8,665 nucleotides of DNA, taken from contig CATMOC010000128.1 of assembly GCA_950071955.1 (NCBI GenBank), positions 1 to 8,665 of the forward strand, read 5' to 3'. The position numbers were made by a program, and so were the translations under genes. This DNA comes from an uncultured Mesorhizobium sp. (GTDB taxonomy: Bacteria > Pseudomonadota > Alphaproteobacteria > Rhizobiales > Rhizobiaceae). Under the pieces are notes generated by a model. It did no database searches, was not told the DNA's origin, and was given only the letters and a program-made list of their open reading frames with translations. Positions 6,085-8,665 of the stretch are shown here, piece by piece (the stretch's first letter is position 1; every line of letters begins with the position of its first letter).

Positions 6085-7242
6085 ATGCGTATCGCAACAC
6101 TCGCTGTCATGGCGGGCCCCGCCACGTCTGCGGCCGCCGCTGCTGATTTCAAACTACCTGACCAGCTCGTATGGACTGCCTACGGAACCGGTTCCGCCGG
6201 CTACAACCAGGCCGTCGCGATCGGCGCAGCGCTCAAGGAGAGAGCCGGAGTGGATCTTCGTATCCTGCCGGCGGACAACGATGTCGCCCGGATGGAGCCG
6301 CTGCGGCAGGGCAAGGTCCAGCTTTCGGCGAACGGCATCGGCGTCTACCTGGCACAGGAAGGCGTTCTCGCGTTCGGACGCGAGGATTGGGGGCCGCAGA
6401 AGATCCGCGTCCTTGCCGCCAATACCGGCGGCGGCGTCGCCATGTCGGTCGGCGTGGCACGCGAGGCGTGCGACAGGATCGGCAAGGCGGATTGCGAGGG
6501 CTTCACCTTCGGCGACCTGAAGGGGCTTCGGGTCGCCTCGATCAAGGGCGCGCCTGCCCTCAACACCAACACCGCCGCCTGGCTGGCCTATGGAGGGCTG
6601 ACCTGGGACGACGTCGAGATGGTCGAGTTCGGCGGGTTCGGCCAAGCGTGGAAAGGAATGGTCGAGGGAACGGTGGACGCCGCCTTCTCGGCCACCAATG
6701 CAGGCCAGGTCTACGAGGCCGCCGCGAGCCCGCGCGGGCTGGCCTGGCCGCAGTTCGACCCCGCCGACGATGCGGCCTTCGAGAGGCTCCTGTCGGTCGC
6801 GCCTTACTACATCCAGGTTCACGCAACGGTGGGCGGCCTGCTTGACGGCACCGAGGGCCGCGACATGGCGGCGTTCGCTTACCCCATCCTCGTCGGCCTC
6901 GACAGCGGCGATCCCGATCTCATGTACAACATGACGAAGGCGATGTTCGAACTGCTTCCCGACTATTCGGGCAAGGCGCCCGGCATCGACGGGTGGGCCC
7001 TCGAGTACCAGAAATTCGACTGGGTGATCCCGTTCCACGAGGGTGCCATCCGCTACTACAAGGAGGCCGGCGTGTGGACCGACGCGGCGCAGGCGCACAA
7101 CGACAGCCTGCTCGCGCGCCAGGAGACGCTTGCGAAAGCGTGGGACGAGTTGAAGAACGAAAAGCCGGCAGACTGGGGCGAAGCCTGGCCGGCAAGGCGG
7201 CGCGAGGCGCTCAAGGCGGGCGGGTTCGAGGTCGCCTTCTGA
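6085..7242 (+). CDS. TAXI family TRAP transporter solute-binding protein
   Basis: A 385-residue periplasmic binding protein of the TAXI group, which delivers an organic acid to a TRAP permease. The start is chosen at 6085 because GGGAGG at 6071-6076 is 8 bases away; the in-frame ATG at 6079 is too close and the frame start at 6031 has no ribosome site. The leader is short (about 20 residues, one arginine, IATLAVMAGPATSAAAAA) with probable cleavage before DFKLPDQ. Family landmarks are WTAYGTGSAGYNQAVAIGAAL (30-50), QLSANGIGVYLAQEGVLAFG (79-98), DWGPQKIRVLAAN (101-113), LKGLRVASIKGAPALNTNT (145-163), GGLTWDDVEMVEFGGFG (170-186), VDAAFSATNAG (197-207) and ASPRGLAWPQ (214-223). The ligand is unknown; the CoA-transferase and isomerase-like genes beside it point to a carboxylate. 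The permease gene follows after 45 bases. Confidence 0.93.
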   Translation: MRIATLAVMAGPATSAAAAADFKLPDQLVWTAYGTGSAGYNQAVAIGAALKERAGVDLRILPADNDVARMEPLRQGKVQLSANGIGVYLAQEGVLAFGREDWGPQKIRVLAANTGGGVAMSVGVAREACDRIGKADCEGFTFGDLKGLRVASIKGAPALNTNTAAWLAYGGLTWDDVEMVEFGGFGQAWKGMVEGTVDAAFSATNAGQVYEAAASPRGLAWPQFDPADDAAFERLLSVAPYYIQVHATVGGLLDGTEGRDMAAFAYPILVGLDSGDPDLMYNMTKAMFELLPDYSGKAPGIDGWALEYQKFDWVIPFHEGAIRYYKEAGVWTDAAQAHNDSLLARQETLAKAWDELKNEKPADWGEAWPARRREALKAGGFEVAF

Positions 7243-7287
7243 GGCCGATGGCCGGGGATGGCGCCCAACGGTCCCGGGAGGTCGAAG

Positions 7288-7947
7288 ATGAACGAGGGGC
7301 GGAGCCTCCCGGACCGCGACGCCAGCACCGCGACCGGAACGGAGGCCGAAGGTACGATCTCCACGGGCACCGCACGCTGGTTCGTTGCGGCCGCGACGGC
7401 CATCGCCATCGCCGTCGCCATCCACCAGCTCTTCAACCTCCGGGTGGGCGGCTATACCATGCTGGAGGGGATGTATCTCTACGTCCTCGCCGGCATCTTC
7501 CTGGCGATCGCGTTCCTGTCGTTCAGAATCCGCGCCGGCGCGTCGCCACACGTACCCTGGTACGACTGGGCGCTCGCGGGCGCCTCTCTCGCCGTGGCGG
7601 GCTACTTCGCGGCAACGTCGAGCGTTAGCCTCGACTACGGCTGGGAGTATGCGCCGCCGCAGACGGCGGTCTGGGTCTCGATCGCGTTCTACCTGCTCAT
7701 CCTGGAGGCCACGCGACGGGCCGGCGGACTGACGCTTTTCCTGATCGTGCTCGCATTCTCCTTGTATCCGACCTTCGCGGAGAAGGTGCCTGATCCCCTG
7801 AGCGGATTCACGCAGCCCTTCAGCGACGTCATCCCCTTCTTCATGATCTCCGCCGAGGCATCTTTCGGCATTCCGATGCAGGCCTTCGGCAACCTCGTCA
7901 TCGGCTTCATCCTTTTCGGAGCCGTGCTCCAGCACACCGGCGGCGGG
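7288..7947 (+). pseudogene. TRAP transporter fused permease, truncated to the N-terminal ~220 residues
   Basis: The start of an integral membrane TRAP permease of the fused type that partners TAXI proteins. ATG 7288 is preferred over the in-frame 7258 because GGGAGG at 7276-7281 precedes it by 6 bases. Hydrophobic segments lie near 31-49, 61-79, 93-109, 126-140, 147-164 and 196-214. Typical stretches include LILEATRRAGGLTLFLIVLAFSLYP split over 137-161 and IGFILFGAVLQHTGG (205-219). Full-length members are about 640-880 residues, so most of the transport domain is missing. After about codon 220 the frame no longer resembles the family. It runs on to a stop at 8211 through sequence that is really the antisense of a comM-like gene. 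The ~88 extra residues (rich in Gly, Ala, Arg, Asp) are therefore not permease. A protein ending here would not transport. Confidence 0.88.
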
Positions 7948-7953
7948 CGGGCC
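7941..7953. other. Junction of two truncated, tail-to-tail genes
   Basis: Reading from the left, the permease matches its family through HTGGG, ending at about 7947. Reading from the right on the minus strand, the ComM-like protein remains plausible down to GPP at 7953-7945. Both coding sequences lose their remainder at the same GC-rich spot, CGGCGGGCGGG at 7941-7951. The short G/C repeats could supply a few bases of microhomology. No transposase, target-site duplication or att-like repeat is visible. This indicates a breakpoint: an assembly or amplification chimera, or a genomic rearrangement. Confidence 0.8.
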
Positions 7954-8466
7954 GATGACGGCGCGGCCAGTGAAATGGTTGATCAGGGCGATGAGGCTCG
8001 GCGCGGCGAGCACGCTGCCGCCGGCCCAGGCCGCTTCCCCGCCGCAGGGGGCCGGGCAGATCAGTTTCAGGTCGAGCGCCTCGGCGGCCATGGCGGCGGG
8101 CAGCACGCCCAGCGTTTCGCCGAGGCGGCCATCGAGCGAGAGTTCGCCAATGGCCGCATGGCCTTCGAGCATGTCGGGCGGGATGACGCCCATGATGGCC
8201 AGAATGGATAGCGCAATGGCGAGATCGTAATGGCTGCCCTCCTTGGGCAGGTCTGCCGGGGCGAGGTTCACGATGACGCGCTTGGGCGGCATGGCGAGGC
8301 CGAGCGCGGCCAGCGCGGCGCGCACCCGCTCGCGGCTCTCGGTCACCGCCTTGTCACCAAGGCCGACAATGTTGAAGGCGGGCTGGCCACCGGTCAGCTG
8401 CACCTGCACATCCACCGGCTGCGCCTCAACGCCCTCGAACGCGAATGTCGTGATCCGGCAAACCAT
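7945..8466 (-). pseudogene. comM: ComM/YifB-type Mg-chelatase-like protein, N-terminal fragment
   Basis: About 174 residues of a YifB/ComM-type AAA+ protein. Family members act in the cytosol; ComM is known as a branch-migration helicase in natural transformation. The N-terminal Lon-protease-like ChlI domain is clear: MVCRITTFAFEGVEAQPVDV, FNIVGLGDKAVTESRERVRAA (31-51), KRVIVNLAPADLPKEGSHYDLAIAL (62-86), GELSLDGRLG (107-116) and the APSLIALINHF linker (155-165). The protein is usually about 500 residues, and the Walker A/B AAA+ module, which begins beyond residue 200, is absent. The ATG at 8466 fits the family start and has AAAGAGG just upstream on its strand; the in-frame ATG at 8502 would add 12 atypical residues. 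Beyond 7945 the minus-strand frame stays open to 6154 through the antisense of the TRAP genes, which is an artefact of the junction and high GC. Not functional as it stands. Confidence 0.88.
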
Positions 8467-8472
8467 CGCCTC

Positions 8473-8491
8473 TTTCCCCGTCAGCGGGAAA
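8473..8491 (-). promoter_or_regulatory. Leader hairpin just upstream of the comM start
   Basis: TTTCCC at 8473-8478 and GGGAAA at 8486-8491 form an inverted repeat. In the minus-strand transcript the fold is TTTCCCG, loop CTGA, then CGGG(G)AAA with one bulged G. It ends against the AAAGAGG ribosome-binding region of the comM-like gene and could limit ribosome access. Small hairpins occur by chance in such DNA, so a role is speculative. A separate TTAAC/GTTAA dyad lies at 8496-8509. Confidence 0.25.
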
Positions 8492-8587
8492 AGCGTTAAC
8501 ACAGGTTAATGAACAAAGGAAGAACAAATTAGAGGTGTGGGCGCATTGATGCCTGAGGCCACAATGCACTTTTGATGGGGCAGAGGC

Positions 8588-8614
8588 GGTGCATTGCGCT
8601 ACGCTTAATGCATC
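8588..8614. repeat. REP-like imperfect palindrome
   Basis: The plus strand reads GGTGCATTGCG (8588-8598), CTA, CGC, TT, AATGCA (8607-8612), T, CC. This folds into a near-continuous stem of about 11 pairs with a CTA loop, one two-base bulge and one single-base bulge, followed by TACG. The layout resembles the widespread intergenic palindromes of the type GTAGGGTGCGTTA...TAACGCACCCTAC that I recall from many proteobacterial genomes. The left arm also pairs with an upstream copy: CAATGCAC (8562-8569) is the exact reverse complement of GTGCATTG (8589-8596). Only this region is visible, so repetition in the genome is unproven. Confidence 0.45.
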
Positions 8615-8665
8615 CTACGCGATACGACGGATCGCTTTGCTAAAATGGTATTTCATCTTTAGGAA

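Larger units (their letters stand above)
8467..8665. other. Non-coding, AT-richer end of window upstream of comM
   Basis: No gene was found in these 199 bases. The stretch is clearly less GC-rich than the coding DNA to its left, and it holds the leader hairpin, the TTAAC/GTTAA dyad and the REP-like palindrome. It should contain the comM promoter on the minus strand, but I could not pick a -35/-10 pair with acceptable spacing. Confidence 0.6.

Noticed and set aside
7948..8211. Possible novel C-terminal domain fused to the TRAP permease
   Set aside because: The sequence is exactly the antisense of the ComM N-terminal coding region, and its composition (Gly, Ala, Arg, Asp rich, no membrane segments) is that of a spurious frame.
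6154..8502. 782-codon minus-strand open frame
   Set aside because: Only its first ~186 codons (174 of them from the chosen start at 8466) encode a recognisable ComM N-terminus. The rest is the antisense of the TRAP permease and TAXI genes, kept open by high GC and joined by the junction near 7947.

Overview
The window is GC-rich, gene-dense bacterial DNA. Its left ~7.9 kb looks like an alphaproteobacterium of the Rhizobiales (Hyphomicrobiales) type. Evidence for this is the block pyruvate kinase / DUF1036 protein / N-formylglutamate amidohydrolase-like protein / DUF1244 protein, which I recall as a common rhizobial neighbourhood, followed by a TAXI-type TRAP transporter with a CaiB/BaiF CoA-transferase. 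No mobile element, CRISPR array, tRNA or rRNA was seen. No complete, previously undescribed system is visible. The most notable items are a hybrid junction near 7947 and a pair of matching operator-like sites that tie the catabolic genes together.

Layout. Positions 1-704 (-) hold the N-terminal half of pyruvate kinase, cut by the window edge. Its start overlaps the stop of a secreted DUF1036 protein (701-1219, -) by 4 bases. Facing away are the FGase-family amidohydrolase (1420-2235, +) and a DUF1244 protein (2228-2536, +), which overlap by 8 bases. A GC-rich perfect inverted repeat lies in the convergent gap that follows.

The second module is a small carboxylate-utilisation cluster. An enoyl-CoA hydratase/isomerase-superfamily gene (2687-3502, -) is divergent from a class III CoA-transferase (3731-4942, +), whose stop overlaps the start of an IclR regulator (4939-5775, +). 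After a 309-base gap come a TAXI solute-binding protein (6085-7242, +) and the start of its fused TRAP permease (from 7288, +). The likely scheme is: periplasmic capture and uptake of an organic acid, CoA activation by the transferase, processing by the isomerase-like enzyme, all controlled by IclR. The same 17-bp near-palindrome (15 of 17 identical when one copy is reverse-complemented) sits in the divergent promoter region (3678-3694) and upstream of the transporter (5958-5974), overlapping a plausible -35 box each time.

At about 7947 the permease stops matching its family after ~220 residues, and the sequence becomes the N-terminal ~174 residues of a ComM/YifB-type Mg-chelatase-like protein on the opposite strand (7945-8466, -). 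Both genes are truncated at the same point, tail to tail. This is most easily explained by an assembly or amplification chimera, or else by an inversion or deletion breakpoint. The last 199 bases are AT-richer non-coding DNA with a REP-like imperfect palindrome.
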